Assembly (NCBI RefSeq): GCF_030013905.1
Contig: NZ_CP124862.1
Location: forward strand, 3,909,051-3,973,050
Length of the DNA stretch: 64,000 nucleotides
From: Petroclostridium sp. X23
Lineage (GTDB): Bacteria; Bacillota; Clostridia; SK-Y3
Reading direction: 5' to 3'
Shown here: one piece after another, positions 54,250 through 63,872 of the stretch
How the letters are laid out: the number at the start of each line of letters is the position of its first letter
Position numbering within the stretch: the first letter of the stretch is position 1
Program-made: the position numbers and the translations under genes
The notes under the pieces: model-generated
What the model was told of the DNA's origin: nothing
Databases searched by the model: none
What the model saw: the letters and a program-made list of their open reading frames with translations, nothing else

Positions 54250-54323
54250 GTAGGGGTGGACGACCCTGTCCACCCGCTGTGCTAATACCGTATCTACGGG
54301 CGGACAGAGTCGCCCGCCCCTAC
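54250..54323. repeat. Large palindromic repeat element
   Basis: Two 27-base arms (54250-54276 and 54297-54323) with 23 matching positions flank a 20-base loop; the arms begin GTAGGGGTGGACGACC and end GTCGCCCGCCCCTAC. It is much GC-richer than the flanks. Such GTAGGGGCGGGCGAC-type palindromes occur as dispersed repeats in several Firmicutes. Confidence 0.85.
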
Positions 54324-54432
54324 AGAATCTTAACTATTAGCGTGATATACAATTTGGTAAATTACAATCCTACAGTTCGTTATCTATATGCTGAGTACAT
54401 TATAAAATTAGATTTTCTTGGGAGGGGTAAGA

Positions 54433-54954
54433 ATGAAAACAGTTGTAGTATATAAATCCAAAGCGGGCTTCGTAAAGAAATATGCAGAATGGATTGCACA
54501 AGAGTTATCAGCGGATATTTTTGAAGCTTCAAATATTACAATAGATGAAATAGCAAACTATGACACTGTGATCTATGGTGGTGGTTTATATGCTGTTGGT
54601 ATTAATGGAGTAAAGCTAATAATACAAAATCTCGACAGACTTAAAGGAAAGAAGATTGTTGTTTTCGCATCAGGGGCATCACCGGACAGAAAAGAAATAA
54701 TAAGTGAGGTAATGAATAATAATTTTACTTCCGAACAACAAGAATATATCCGTTTTTTTTACTTAAGAGGCGGCTTTGATTATGGGAAGTTGAAGCCTTT
54801 CGATAAAGTGCTTATGACATTACTGAAATGGAAGCTGAAGAGGAAAGAAGAACTATCGCCTGATGAGAAGGGGATGCTTGCAGCTTATGAAAAGCCGGCA
54901 GATTTCACGCAAAGAAAGAATATACGTGAAATCATTGATTATATTACTTCTTGA
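54433..54954 (+). CDS. Flavodoxin-domain protein
   Basis: The protein has 173 residues. It has an N-terminal FMN-binding-type strand-loop VVYKSKAGFVKKYAEWIA, a Gly-rich loop YGGGLYAVGINGVK and VVFASGASPDR, as in flavodoxins of the protoporphyrinogen-oxidase (HemG-like) type found in Clostridia. The ATG at 54433 follows GGGAGGGG. It is likely a small FMN electron carrier. It has no operon partners. Confidence 0.8.
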   Translation: MKTVVVYKSKAGFVKKYAEWIAQELSADIFEASNITIDEIANYDTVIYGGGLYAVGINGVKLIIQNLDRLKGKKIVVFASGASPDRKEIISEVMNNNFTSEQQEYIRFFYLRGGFDYGKLKPFDKVLMTLLKWKLKRKEELSPDEKGMLAAYEKPADFTQRKNIREIIDYITS

Positions 54955-55203
54955 AAAATAATCAATGATGAATTGTTTGATCATAATATACACATTGAGC
55001 CAGTCATACTTGAATAATAGGTTTGTTAAATAATATCACAAATATTTAAAGATCTCCAAGGGCATCTCGATACATTTCTGATTAACTCTATACGTGTATA
55101 CTTTATTGGATTCTGTTTGAAAGTGTTTTATAATAATAATATATTTCATTTGCTTATAGTAATTAGAATGGTTTAAGAATAATAGTAAAAAGGAGTTACA
55201 CGT

Positions 55204-55923
55204 ATGAGCAAATCACCAGCGTATAAAGTAATGCATGATAAATTAAAAGCTGATATCAAGGCCGGAAAGTATTCAGTAGGTGAATTGCTTCCTACTGAAA
55301 CAGAGCTTGAAAAGATATTTAATGTAAGCCGTACTACAGTACGGAGAGCAATGGAATTGCTTGCGCAGGAGACCTTAGTAGAAATCAAGCAAGGCAGAGG
55401 CACTATGGTAATGAACTACAAAACAAAACAAGATCTTAATATGGTTACCTCTGTTACAGAATCTTTAAGAAGAAAAGGCTATAATGTAAGGACTAAAAGC
55501 ATGCATATTGATAGAATACCTGCTACAGAAAACCTGGCCAAAGAATTGAATGTAATGAAAGGAAGTTTATTGGCCCGTGTACAAAGAATACAATTGGCCG
55601 ATGAAAGACCGGTTGTAATCATGAAAAATTACATCTCATATGAGAAAGTACCGGGTATAGAGCAATATACTAATAAATTTTCTGCGCTATATCAGTTTTT
55701 AGAAGATCAGTACCAGATAGAAATTGATGCCGCAAAGGACAAAATATATGCAAAGTCGGCAGATTTTGCCGAGTCAGAAATGCTTGGGGTAAAACCAAAT
55801 ACGGCACTTCTGTGTATTCGTCGTATTTGCTATAAAGATAATCAGCCGATTTGTGTAGATCATGTAAGCATCCTTGGCGATGAATATGAACTTGAGATTT
55901 CAATGAATGGACGATATAAATAA
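55204..55923 (+). CDS. GntR-family regulator (HutC/UTRA type)
   Basis: The protein has 239 residues. The winged helix is at about 8-70 (SVGELLPTETELEKIFNVSR, TTVRRAMELLAQETLVE) and a UTRA ligand domain at about 90-235. It starts behind AAAAAGGAG. It is followed 16 bases later by deoC, with an alcohol dehydrogenase after that. It probably responds to a sugar phosphate and controls this group. Confidence 0.92.
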   Translation: MSKSPAYKVMHDKLKADIKAGKYSVGELLPTETELEKIFNVSRTTVRRAMELLAQETLVEIKQGRGTMVMNYKTKQDLNMVTSVTESLRRKGYNVRTKSMHIDRIPATENLAKELNVMKGSLLARVQRIQLADERPVVIMKNYISYEKVPGIEQYTNKFSALYQFLEDQYQIEIDAAKDKIYAKSADFAESEMLGVKPNTALLCIRRICYKDNQPICVDHVSILGDEYELEISMNGRYK

Positions 55924-55939
55924 TAAAGGAGATTTTATC

Positions 55940-56620
55940 ATGGATAATGATTTTCTTTTGAATATTTCTCAAATAATAGATATCAGCTGTGTGAAGTCAA
56001 ATCATACGTTAGAAGAGATTGATAAAATGATTGCAGCTGCAAGAAAGTATCAATTTATTTGTGCCTTCGCATTGCCAAGCTTTACACCGCATTTGCTGGA
56101 AAAATTAAAAGACGAGCCGAATATCAAGGTAGGGGGAGCCGTTGGGTTTCCTTCCGGAGGGGATACAACAGAGGCCAAGGTCTTTCAGGCAAAAGAATTG
56201 ATTGCGATGGGTTGCAACGAGCTTGATATGGTAATGAATATAACCCACCTAAAATCTCAAAACTATCAGACCGTTTTTAATGATATAAAAGCAGTGGTAG
56301 ATGCTGCGGGAAAAGCGCCTGTGAAAGCAATCCTTGAAGTAACGGTTCTTACTAATGAGGAAATTGTTAAGGCAAGTAATATTGCAGTAGAGGCAGGAGT
56401 GTCTTATGTCAAAACAGGGACAGGATGGATGAACAAGCCCACCACCGTTGATCATATTAGATTGATTAATGAAACTATTAAAAATAAAGCCAAAATTAAA
56501 GCAGCAGGTGGGATAAAAGATCTGGATACTTTGATCACAATGGCTAAAGCAGGGTGCAGTCGTTTTGGCCTAGGTTTGAATTCTGCAATTAGCATTATTG
56601 AGAAAGCAATGCAGTACTAA
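55940..56620 (+). CDS. deoC: Deoxyribose-phosphate aldolase
   Basis: The protein has 226 residues. It splits 2-deoxyribose 5-phosphate to acetaldehyde and glyceraldehyde 3-phosphate. The Schiff-base Lys is in SYVKTGTGW, with GCNELDMVMN, KAILEVTVLT and IKAAGGIKDLD also conserved. ATG 55940 follows AAAGGAG; an earlier in-frame ATG at 55907 lies inside the regulator gene. A terminator follows directly. Confidence 0.93.
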   Translation: MDNDFLLNISQIIDISCVKSNHTLEEIDKMIAAARKYQFICAFALPSFTPHLLEKLKDEPNIKVGGAVGFPSGGDTTEAKVFQAKELIAMGCNELDMVMNITHLKSQNYQTVFNDIKAVVDAAGKAPVKAILEVTVLTNEEIVKASNIAVEAGVSYVKTGTGWMNKPTTVDHIRLINETIKNKAKIKAAGGIKDLDTLITMAKAGCSRFGLGLNSAISIIEKAMQY

Positions 56621-56653
56621 AAAAAGATGTGTATTAAACACATCTTTTTTTAG
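56617..56653 (+). terminator. Terminator after deoC
   Basis: CTAAAAAAAGATGTGT pairs with ACACATCTTTTTTTAG around a five-base loop; the long A/T arms make it active in both directions. Confidence 0.88.
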
Positions 56654-56854
56654 TACAAAAACATAATTATGTTTTTGTAAATATTATTGAAATACCATAT
56701 CTGACATAAAAATTACAATAAAACATTACTGAAATTAGATATGTTTATTTGATTGATAATTAAAACATTGCATAATAGAATAAAAATAAGAAGTATTGTT
56801 AGATAATTAACAAACAAAAATCTAACATGAGCTAAATGTAAAGGGGTTGTTAAT

Positions 56855-57916
56855 ATGAAAGGTTATGCAATGTTAGGAATTGGAAAAATAGGATGGATTG
56901 AAAAAGAACGTCCGGTCTGCGGACCTATGGACGCAATTTGTCGTCCAATTGCTATTGCGCCATGTACGTCAGATATTCATACTGTTTGGGAAGGTGCAAT
57001 TGGTGAACGTCATGATATGATTTTAGGCCATGAAGCGGTTGCAGAAGTTGTAGAAGTAGGAACATTCGTAAAAGATTTTGCTCCTGGGGATAAAGTCATT
57101 GTTCCTGCTATTACTCCCGATTGGAATTCGTTAGAAGCTCAAGGTGGGTTCCAGATGCACTCAGGAGGCATGCTTGCCGGATGGAAATTCTCAAACTTTA
57201 AAGATGGCGTGTTCGGAGAATTCTTTCATGTGAACGATGCAGATGGAAATTTGGCATTGCTGCCGGAAGGTATGGATCCAGTTGCTGCCTGTATGCTTTC
57301 TGATATGGTACCAACCGGATTTCATGGTGTTGAGCTTGCTGATGTGAAATTCGGTGATAGTGTGGCTGTTATCGGAATAGGTCCTGTCGGTTTAATGGCT
57401 GTTGCTGCGGCAGCTATTAGAGGTGCATCCTATATTTATGCTGTGGGATCTCGTGCAAATTGCATTAAGATTGCAAAAGAATATGGAGCTACAGATATCA
57501 TCAACTACCGTGAAGGTGATATCGTAGAGCAGATTATGGCAAAAACAAAAGGCAAAGGGGTAGACCGGGTTATTATTGCAGGTGGAGATGTTGATACATT
57601 CGCCCAGGCACTTAAAGTTTTAAAACCAGGCGGAAAAATAGGAAATATAAACTATCTTGGTGAAGGAGATTACATTAAGATTCCACGTGCTGAGTGGGGC
57701 TGTGGTATGGGTCATAAAGCCATTGAAGGAGGCTTGATGCCAGGCGGAAGATTACGTATGGAGAAATTAGCTGCACTTATCGAGACAGCCAGAATAGACC
57801 CCAGCAAGCTTGTTACACACCGATTTAAAGGGTTTGAAAGCATTGAAGCCGCGCTAATGCTTATGAAAGAAAAGCCTAGAGATTTGATTAAGCCTGTTGT
57901 AGAGATTAATTGGTAG
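56855..57916 (+). CDS. adh: NADP-dependent secondary alcohol dehydrogenase (zinc type)
   Basis: The protein has 353 residues. It is closely similar to the Clostridium beijerinckii/Thermoanaerobacter brockii isopropanol dehydrogenases: zinc ligands Cys37 (APCTSDIHT) and His59/Glu60 (LGHEA), VVPAITPDWNSLEAQGG, nucleotide loop GIGPVG and VGSRANCIKIA, whose Gly-Ser-Arg suits NADP. It interconverts ketones or aldehydes and alcohols. An AAGGGG site precedes the ATG. Acetaldehyde made by deoC next door is a plausible substrate, which is inference. Confidence 0.93.
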   Translation: MKGYAMLGIGKIGWIEKERPVCGPMDAICRPIAIAPCTSDIHTVWEGAIGERHDMILGHEAVAEVVEVGTFVKDFAPGDKVIVPAITPDWNSLEAQGGFQMHSGGMLAGWKFSNFKDGVFGEFFHVNDADGNLALLPEGMDPVAACMLSDMVPTGFHGVELADVKFGDSVAVIGIGPVGLMAVAAAAIRGASYIYAVGSRANCIKIAKEYGATDIINYREGDIVEQIMAKTKGKGVDRVIIAGGDVDTFAQALKVLKPGGKIGNINYLGEGDYIKIPRAEWGCGMGHKAIEGGLMPGGRLRMEKLAALIETARIDPSKLVTHRFKGFESIEAALMLMKEKPRDLIKPVVEINW

Positions 57917-58326
57917 TACGGAGGTCAGTATATTATAGGAAAGTTGCACATATAGATATAAATCATTGAGTTAACAAGAAATATAGTTCTATTAACTTCG
58001 GCATCTAAATCAATATCGGAAGGCTGCGATAAATTATCTCAGATAAAATGCGCGCTCACAGTATGTGGGCGCCTTTGTCTTTTATAGACATTTTTACAAC
58101 TATCAGCACCATTTGTAGATTAATTGTTGGAATATGACAGGAAAATAATATCAACCATATCCATGATAGTCGCAGTAATGTTATTCATTCTATATGTCTT
58201 GAAGATCGAATTGAAGGTACAGTTGTATTGATTCCTTTTTTCTTTTTATGATAAAATGAAGCGAGTGTGAGAAGATATGCTCAAAGCAGCTAAAGAAAAA
58301 GAGGTAGATTTGACTAAGGAGGAAAA
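57917..58326 (+). other. Intergenic region with a terminator hairpin
   Basis: GCGCTCACA and TGTGGGCGC at 58052-58072, followed by a T-rich stretch, form a likely terminator for the alcohol dehydrogenase gene. The rest holds only a 17-codon frame at 58277-58330 that overlaps the next start; nothing else is recognised. Confidence 0.6.
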
Positions 58327-58977
58327 ATGATAAAAACAAAAGATATAAGAGAAATCGGTTCGTTATTGGAGTCTAAAAAAGTATTTATTTTTGATTTTGA
58401 TGGTACTATAGCTGATACGGAGACTTTACATTGGGCGGCATATGATATATGCTTGTCAGAATTTAATATTGCTTTAACAAAAAAGCATATTGATCGTTAT
58501 ATCGGTAATGCAGAAATAAAAATATATAGTATGTTAAAAGATGATTTTGGAATAAGCTTTGATGATGATACTTTTTTCGATAAAAGGATTTCTATCTATT
58601 TAGAGCTAATTAAAAAGAAAGATCTAAAACCTTTTAACTTTTTCATGGACTTATTTAACAAGTATAGAGATATTTGTTTCTGTATATTATCTTCACAAAA
58701 GTTGAACATCATTAACGATTTACTGAAGTTATGGGATTTAGACTCAGCGTTTGATAAAATTATATCTGTTGCAAGCGGAGATATGTCGAAAGCAGATATA
58801 CTAAGTGATACATATCATTATTATGGTGCTTATAATAATGAGGTTGTACTATTTGAAGATACAAATAGAAATCTTGCATTAGCTCAACAAGAAAGAATAC
58901 TTGCGATCGGGATAGAACATCAATATAATAAATCAGTTTTAGTAGATTGCAATGCCATTATTGGCGACAGAATCTAA
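58327..58977 (+). CDS. HAD-superfamily phosphatase (beta-phosphoglucomutase-like)
   Basis: The protein has 216 residues. The HAD nucleophile motif is VFIFDFDGTIADTE, followed by a helical cap (about 30-100), motif II Ser in CILSSQKL and motif IV in VVLFEDTNRN. It likely acts on a sugar phosphate or related small phosphate. An AAGGAGG site precedes the ATG. It stands alone. Confidence 0.85.
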   Translation: MIKTKDIREIGSLLESKKVFIFDFDGTIADTETLHWAAYDICLSEFNIALTKKHIDRYIGNAEIKIYSMLKDDFGISFDDDTFFDKRISIYLELIKKKDLKPFNFFMDLFNKYRDICFCILSSQKLNIINDLLKLWDLDSAFDKIISVASGDMSKADILSDTYHYYGAYNNEVVLFEDTNRNLALAQQERILAIGIEHQYNKSVLVDCNAIIGDRI

Positions 58978-59597
58978 AGTTAGACATTTTACTGGTTCAG
59001 CGGATTTAGATATAGGCTATGGTAAATTTCAAGATTTAATTTATTTGGGGAGGTAGGTCAGCCTTCTTTTTTGCATGTTTTTCATCAATTACCATTTCTT
59101 AAAATGCCTAAAACTCCTATGGAAAATTTAATATCTTTTAATTTTAGAATTTGTTTTATCCTATTGAACTTTAGTCCAGAAACCTTACACAAGAGCTGAC
59201 TGGTCACGGTCACCAATATTATCATATAAATATGAGGTGTCTTCGCAGAATTTGTGCATATCAAAGGAACCTTAATCAATATATGATTAATAGAAAAAGC
59301 CATACTACTTCAGTATACGGAAGTTAGAATGGCTTTTTCTATACCGGTGTGTGTCAGACTTGCAAGCTCAAATAAGACATGCGGCTAGCCCTTCTGGTCT
59401 TCCGGCTAGTTGATGCGTTGTTTCATCTCACTTGAACAAATCCCTCCGTGAATGCTACTCAAATAATTGGTAGGCTCCAGCTCGATCGGAGAAATCCACA
59501 TGGAATCAATTGATATTTGTAATTCGAATTCTCATAGTAGAATCTAATGAGTAAATAAAAAAAATATGGAAATAATTATTTATAAGTAGGTGATATC
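58978..59597. other. 620-base region with a long hairpin, no clear gene
   Basis: A near-perfect stem (AGAAAAAGCCAT at 59292-59303 with ATGGCTTTTTCT at 59329-59340, extended inwards by about seven pairs) looks like a bidirectional terminator or an element end. A 72-codon minus-strand frame (59303-59085) begins in the hairpin and resembles nothing I know. The part from 59345 to 59500 contains a pair of GGCTAG-centred repeats. It may be the remains of a mobile element. Confidence 0.45.
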
Positions 59598-61109
59598 ATG
59601 CTTTTTGGGAAATATAAAAAGAATGAGTGTAATGGCATAATGTATACGGATGAAGAGCAAAATAATTTTGAATTATCAGCACAAAATCTTAAAACTATAC
59701 TTTCCGGTAGTGAAGATATTTCGTTTCGTGATATAAAAATAAATAATATTCGTTTATCGCTTATATATGTAAACGGGCTTGTTGACCATGCTGTGACGAG
59801 TGATTACATATTGAAGCCATTAAATCAAGAGGAAGCGTTTAAGTCGGTAAAAAATGAAAGGGAAGTTTTGGCACTTATTGAGGAAGGGAAGATTTATTAT
59901 TCCAGCCAGTATATCAGGAGTGATATTAATATTGTAATTAGTGATATACTATCTGGAAGTACGGTGTTGGTCTTAGATAAAGAAAAAAAAGCTATCATAT
60001 TTGATGCTAAAAGCTTTGAAAAGAGAAGCATATCCGAACCAACAACGGAAAATGTTATTAAGGGTGCAAAAGATTCTTTTGTAGAAACTTTGCAGATCAA
60101 TACAGCAACAATAAGAAGAAGAATTAGAACACAAAACTTGGTCATTGAAAAAACAATTGTAGGTAAGCAAACGTTAACAAATATTGCAATTATCTATATG
60201 AAAGGAGTAACAAACAGACATATTTTGGATGAAGTTAAAAAAAGACTTAGTAATATTAATATTGATGGTGTTATTTCAACAGGATTTATTGAGGAATATA
60301 TTATCGACAATAATAACTCACCATTTCCGCAGGTAATAAGCACTGAAAGGCCTGATAAGTTCTGTGCCGGAATCATTTCAGGAATGGTAGGTATTATTAT
60401 TGATGGAATCCCTGTATCATATCAAGTACCTGGAGTACTTAACCAGTTTTTGCAGGCACCGGAAGATTATTCGCAAAATTATATTATAAGTACGCTAGTC
60501 AGAGTTTTAAGATACTCACTTATGCTAGTAACGTTGTTTTTACCTGGCTTTTATGTATCGATAGTTACATTTCATCAAGAAATGATTCCTACAAGTCTTG
60601 CACTTTCAATAGCGGCGGCAAAAGAGGGAGTTCCGTTTCCATCTTTTATTGAAGTGATACTTATGCTGATTGCTTTTGAAATTTTAATAGAAGCAGGATT
60701 ACGGTTACCTAAAACAATAGGACAGGCTGTTTCAATCGTAGGTGCATTAGTAGTTGGGGAAGCAGCAGTTAATGCTAAATTTATTTCGCCGGCTGTAGTT
60801 CTTATTATAGCAGTTACAGCTATCTCGAATTATACAATGCCTAATCAGGATTTTAGCAATGCATTACGTATATGGCGCTTAGTACTGGTTGTTTTAAGCA
60901 GTATCATAGGACTTTTTGGTCTGAGTATCGGAAGTCTGGTATTGCTATATCATTTATCAAAAATAGAAAGTTATGGCGTGCCTTATCTATCACCTTTCGT
61001 GGCTGATGAGAATAGGCAGATGCAAGACTCTTTGTTTCGGCTAAAGCTTCGCACGCATATAAAACGGCCAATACAGTTGAAAACTATCAATAAAAAGAGG
61101 CAGGATTGA
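59598..61109 (+). CDS. gerKA: Spore germination receptor subunit A, second operon (GerKA family)
   Basis: The protein has 503 residues. Same landmarks as the first copy: SISEPTTENVIKGAKDSF, NNSPFPQVISTERPDK, FHQEMIPTSLALSIAAAKEG and four C-terminal membrane segments. The start ATG 59598 follows AAGTAGGTGA and gives a complete N-terminus, unlike the first operon. The two A subunits are clearly different in sequence, so the operon is a paralogue for another germinant and not a recent duplication. Confidence 0.93.
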   Translation: MLFGKYKKNECNGIMYTDEEQNNFELSAQNLKTILSGSEDISFRDIKINNIRLSLIYVNGLVDHAVTSDYILKPLNQEEAFKSVKNEREVLALIEEGKIYYSSQYIRSDINIVISDILSGSTVLVLDKEKKAIIFDAKSFEKRSISEPTTENVIKGAKDSFVETLQINTATIRRRIRTQNLVIEKTIVGKQTLTNIAIIYMKGVTNRHILDEVKKRLSNINIDGVISTGFIEEYIIDNNNSPFPQVISTERPDKFCAGIISGMVGIIIDGIPVSYQVPGVLNQFLQAPEDYSQNYIISTLVRVLRYSLMLVTLFLPGFYVSIVTFHQEMIPTSLALSIAAAKEGVPFPSFIEVILMLIAFEILIEAGLRLPKTIGQAVSIVGALVVGEAAVNAKFISPAVVLIIAVTAISNYTMPNQDFSNALRIWRLVLVVLSSIIGLFGLSIGSLVLLYHLSKIESYGVPYLSPFVADENRQMQDSLFRLKLRTHIKRPIQLKTINKKRQD

Positions 61110-61122
61110 TGGAGGTTTTTGA

Positions 61123-62310
61123 ATGGTGAAGCTGCAAGGATGTCTTATCCTATTTATTCTTGTTATTGGTATGACAGGATGTAAAAGCCCCATTAGAGGT
61201 GGCGGTGATATACAGAATTTATTCTTTGTTACAGTTTTTGGGGTTGACAAATTAGACAATGGATTAATAAGAATATCAGTTTCCTCAAAAAAAACTGAAG
61301 TGGGAGGAAGTGAGCAAAGTTCACAATCCAAACAAATTGATGTTTTAAGTATAGAGGGAAGAACCCTTTTTGAAGCTATTAGAAATCTTCGGTTATTTGC
61401 AGATAGAAAACCGATTTTTGGACATACAGAATTTGTAATTATTAGTGAACAAGCGGCTAAGGATAATATTGCTGATTATATAGATTTATTCACTCGTGAC
61501 CATGAGCAGAGGCTTAACTCAAAAGTACTGATTATTAAGGGTTCAACTGCTGAAGAAGTGCTTAATAATGCTGGTACCACGCAACGATTTGTATCTGACA
61601 GGATGGAAAATCTATTAAATACTCAAGCAGGGCTGGGAATCTCATCTAAGGTGGAATTATCTGAACTTATCAAAGTTATGGATAATCAGTATTTGTCTGC
61701 CTATTTACCTTATATTCAACTGGAAAAACGGGTAAAACGGGAACAGGAAGATAAAAATGCTATGGATATAGTTATTAAAGGATTTGCAATTTTTAAAGGT
61801 TCCAAATTGATTGGTTATATAAGCGATGGCCAATCACGTGGGCTTAATTGGATAAAGAATAATATAGAGTCGACAGTGATAGTAGTAACAGAAACATCTG
61901 GAAATAATATATTGCTTGAGCTTATCGATTCTAAGTGCAAAATATTGCCCAAAATTACAAATAACATGCTGTCAGTAACCATAAAAATCATGTTTTCGAC
62001 AAATATTGGAGAAGTGCAAGGTAGAAAAAATGTTTTTACTGAAGATATGATTACATACTTAAATAGTCAGCAACAGGAACTAGTAAAAAACGAAATAAAA
62101 AGTGTTATAGATTATGCTCAGAAAAATAATACTGATATATTGGAAGTAAGCAATGCTGTATTTCATAAATATCCTGTACAATGGGATAATATAAAAGACC
62201 AATGGGGGGAACTGTTTTCCGAATTAGAAATCGATGTTGAAGCCGAATCCAAAATTAATAGGACATATGAAATACAGGAAAAAATAAAAACAAGTAAAGG
62301 TGAAGAGTAA
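61123..62310 (+). CDS. gerKC: Spore germination receptor lipoprotein subunit C, second operon
   Basis: The protein has 395 residues. The signal peptide ends in GMTGC (Cys20). Family segments include FFVTVFGVDKLDNGLIRISV, ADRKPIFGHTEFVIISEQAA and LFTRDHEQRLNSKVLI. It lies 13 bases behind subunit A with a GATGGAGG site. The stop overlaps the next start (TAATG). Confidence 0.92.
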   Translation: MVKLQGCLILFILVIGMTGCKSPIRGGGDIQNLFFVTVFGVDKLDNGLIRISVSSKKTEVGGSEQSSQSKQIDVLSIEGRTLFEAIRNLRLFADRKPIFGHTEFVIISEQAAKDNIADYIDLFTRDHEQRLNSKVLIIKGSTAEEVLNNAGTTQRFVSDRMENLLNTQAGLGISSKVELSELIKVMDNQYLSAYLPYIQLEKRVKREQEDKNAMDIVIKGFAIFKGSKLIGYISDGQSRGLNWIKNNIESTVIVVTETSGNNILLELIDSKCKILPKITNNMLSVTIKIMFSTNIGEVQGRKNVFTEDMITYLNSQQQELVKNEIKSVIDYAQKNNTDILEVSNAVFHKYPVQWDNIKDQWGELFSELEIDVEAESKINRTYEIQEKIKTSKGEE

Positions 62311-62501
62311 TGATTTTAACATGTTTATTTATTGTATTAATAAGTATTTTTGAAATAGTAAATATGGTTAGAAAAAAGAAAAAAAAAGAGATGTTTGTTT
62401 TTATTGCTTTTGCCTTTGGCACTCTTATATTTGGAATATTTTATTCTGTGCAGCCATATAGGGAAAGTCTGGCTGCTGTTATCCTAGGATATTTAAAATA
62501 A
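62310..62501 (+). CDS. Small two-segment membrane protein of the germination operon (GerD-subunit-like)
   Basis: The protein has 63 residues with two membrane segments (about 1-17 and 29-47) separated by a strongly basic loop (VRKKKKKEMF). It starts on the last base of the subunit C stop. Small two-segment D proteins are known in many GerA-type operons of Bacillus (GerKD, GerUD), where they modulate germination rate. By size, topology and position this is probably such a D subunit, although its sequence alone would not show it. The first operon lacks an equivalent. Confidence 0.7.
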   Translation: MILTCLFIVLISIFEIVNMVRKKKKKEMFVFIAFAFGTLIFGIFYSVQPYRESLAAVILGYLK

Positions 62502-62523
62502 GGATATTGGAAGGGTACTCATA

Positions 62524-63612
62524 ATGTTGGCAGATAGAGAAAAAATATCTTTGAGACAAGCGGCATTGCTATTTTTAACATTAGCATATTCACCGGCTGT
62601 TAGGTTTATACCTTTATATGTAGCCAATAGAGCTAAGCAGGCGTCATGGCTTGCGCCATGTTTAGCTAGTATCTTTTTTGTCATTCTTGTATATATACTG
62701 CATAGATTTTTCAAACAGCATAAAAATCATTCGCTGATGGATGTAATATATAGTGTTTTGGGCCTAGGGATTGGAAGAGTAGTTGTTATTATCTATATGA
62801 TATGGATAACCTTGTTACTGGCATTGAATGTACGATATTATGGTGAGAAAATTGTTTCGTCAATATTACCGAATACAGTAATAAGTGTGTTTTTAATTAT
62901 CATGCTTGGTTTACTGGCTTATGTTTTGCGTTCGGGATTAGTAGTAATCGCCCGAATGAACGAAATAATATTTTATTTGATAACAATTAGCACATTACTG
63001 ATGATTTTTTTCCTATTACCAGTAATCAAAGTAAATGATATCACGCCAGTAAGCTATAAAGATATCTATCCGTTATTCGAAGCGAGTATTGGTGTCACAG
63101 GTATATGGGTGTATTTTTTCTTTTTATTTTTTTTAGGGAATAAGATCAATAATAAAGAAAAAATAAAAAATATTGGGATTCAAACTCTGATGTTCTTATT
63201 AATTGCAAATATAGCAACAATTATAGCTACAGTAGGAACACTCGGCTATTCAGTGACAGGAAGAATACCATTGCCGTTTTTAACGGCAGTAAAGCAAATA
63301 TCCGTATTCGATATCTTTGAGAAAGTAGAATCGATAGTCGTAATGATTTGGATTGCTTCAGACTTTATACTATTTTCCGTTTTTACATATTGTGTATTGT
63401 TAATGATAAAATCAGTGTTTAGACTATCTGAATATAAGGTTTTTATAAACATTTATATGGTATTTATTTACTTTTTGGCAATGTATATCTGTAATAGTGT
63501 TTTTGAACTCCAGAGTTTCGCAGAAAATGTGGTGGTATATGTCAATATTTTTCTTGGAGTATTTATACCAATTGTAATATTAATAATAGGGGAAATTCGA
63601 AAAAAGATATAA
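62524..63612 (+). CDS. gerKB: Spore germination receptor permease subunit B, second operon
   Basis: The protein has 362 residues and ten membrane segments. REKISLRQAALLFLTLAYSP and the central FEASIGVTGIWVYFFFLFFLG are GerAB-type. A GGAAGGGT site precedes the ATG. It would bind the germinant and may act as a channel-like unit. It closes the A-C-D-B operon, which ends in a strong terminator at 63657. Confidence 0.92.
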   Translation: MLADREKISLRQAALLFLTLAYSPAVRFIPLYVANRAKQASWLAPCLASIFFVILVYILHRFFKQHKNHSLMDVIYSVLGLGIGRVVVIIYMIWITLLLALNVRYYGEKIVSSILPNTVISVFLIIMLGLLAYVLRSGLVVIARMNEIIFYLITISTLLMIFFLLPVIKVNDITPVSYKDIYPLFEASIGVTGIWVYFFFLFFLGNKINNKEKIKNIGIQTLMFLLIANIATIIATVGTLGYSVTGRIPLPFLTAVKQISVFDIFEKVESIVVMIWIASDFILFSVFTYCVLLMIKSVFRLSEYKVFINIYMVFIYFLAMYICNSVFELQSFAENVVVYVNIFLGVFIPIVILIIGEIRKKI

Positions 63613-63656
63613 GGAAGAACATCTCTTAATTATCATATTATAAATTTATATGTAAA

Positions 63657-63719
63657 ACACATGAATTGTTTGGAAATTTTAGCTGAAAAAGCATTTGAAC
63701 AATTCATGTGTATTTTTTT
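63657..63719 (+). terminator. Terminator of the second germination operon
   Basis: ACACATGAATTGTT (63657-63670) pairs perfectly with AACAATTCATGTGT (63698-63711), followed by seven T. Confidence 0.9.
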
Positions 63720-63872
63720 ATTGGAAAATAATAATAATTTTTTTTTATAAATATTTGCACTAATATGCTACATTTATGAATATGTGTTTCACTATATTAT
63801 GAAATGGGATGAATGAAACAATTATTGTTAAGACAAGATTCGGAAAGTGCCATTTTGCTGCTTTTTTGATTT

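Noticed and set aside
59085..59303. 72-codon minus-strand frame before the second germination operon
   Set aside because: It starts within a terminator-like hairpin, has no recognised motif and no good ribosome binding site; kept only as part of the intergenic description.
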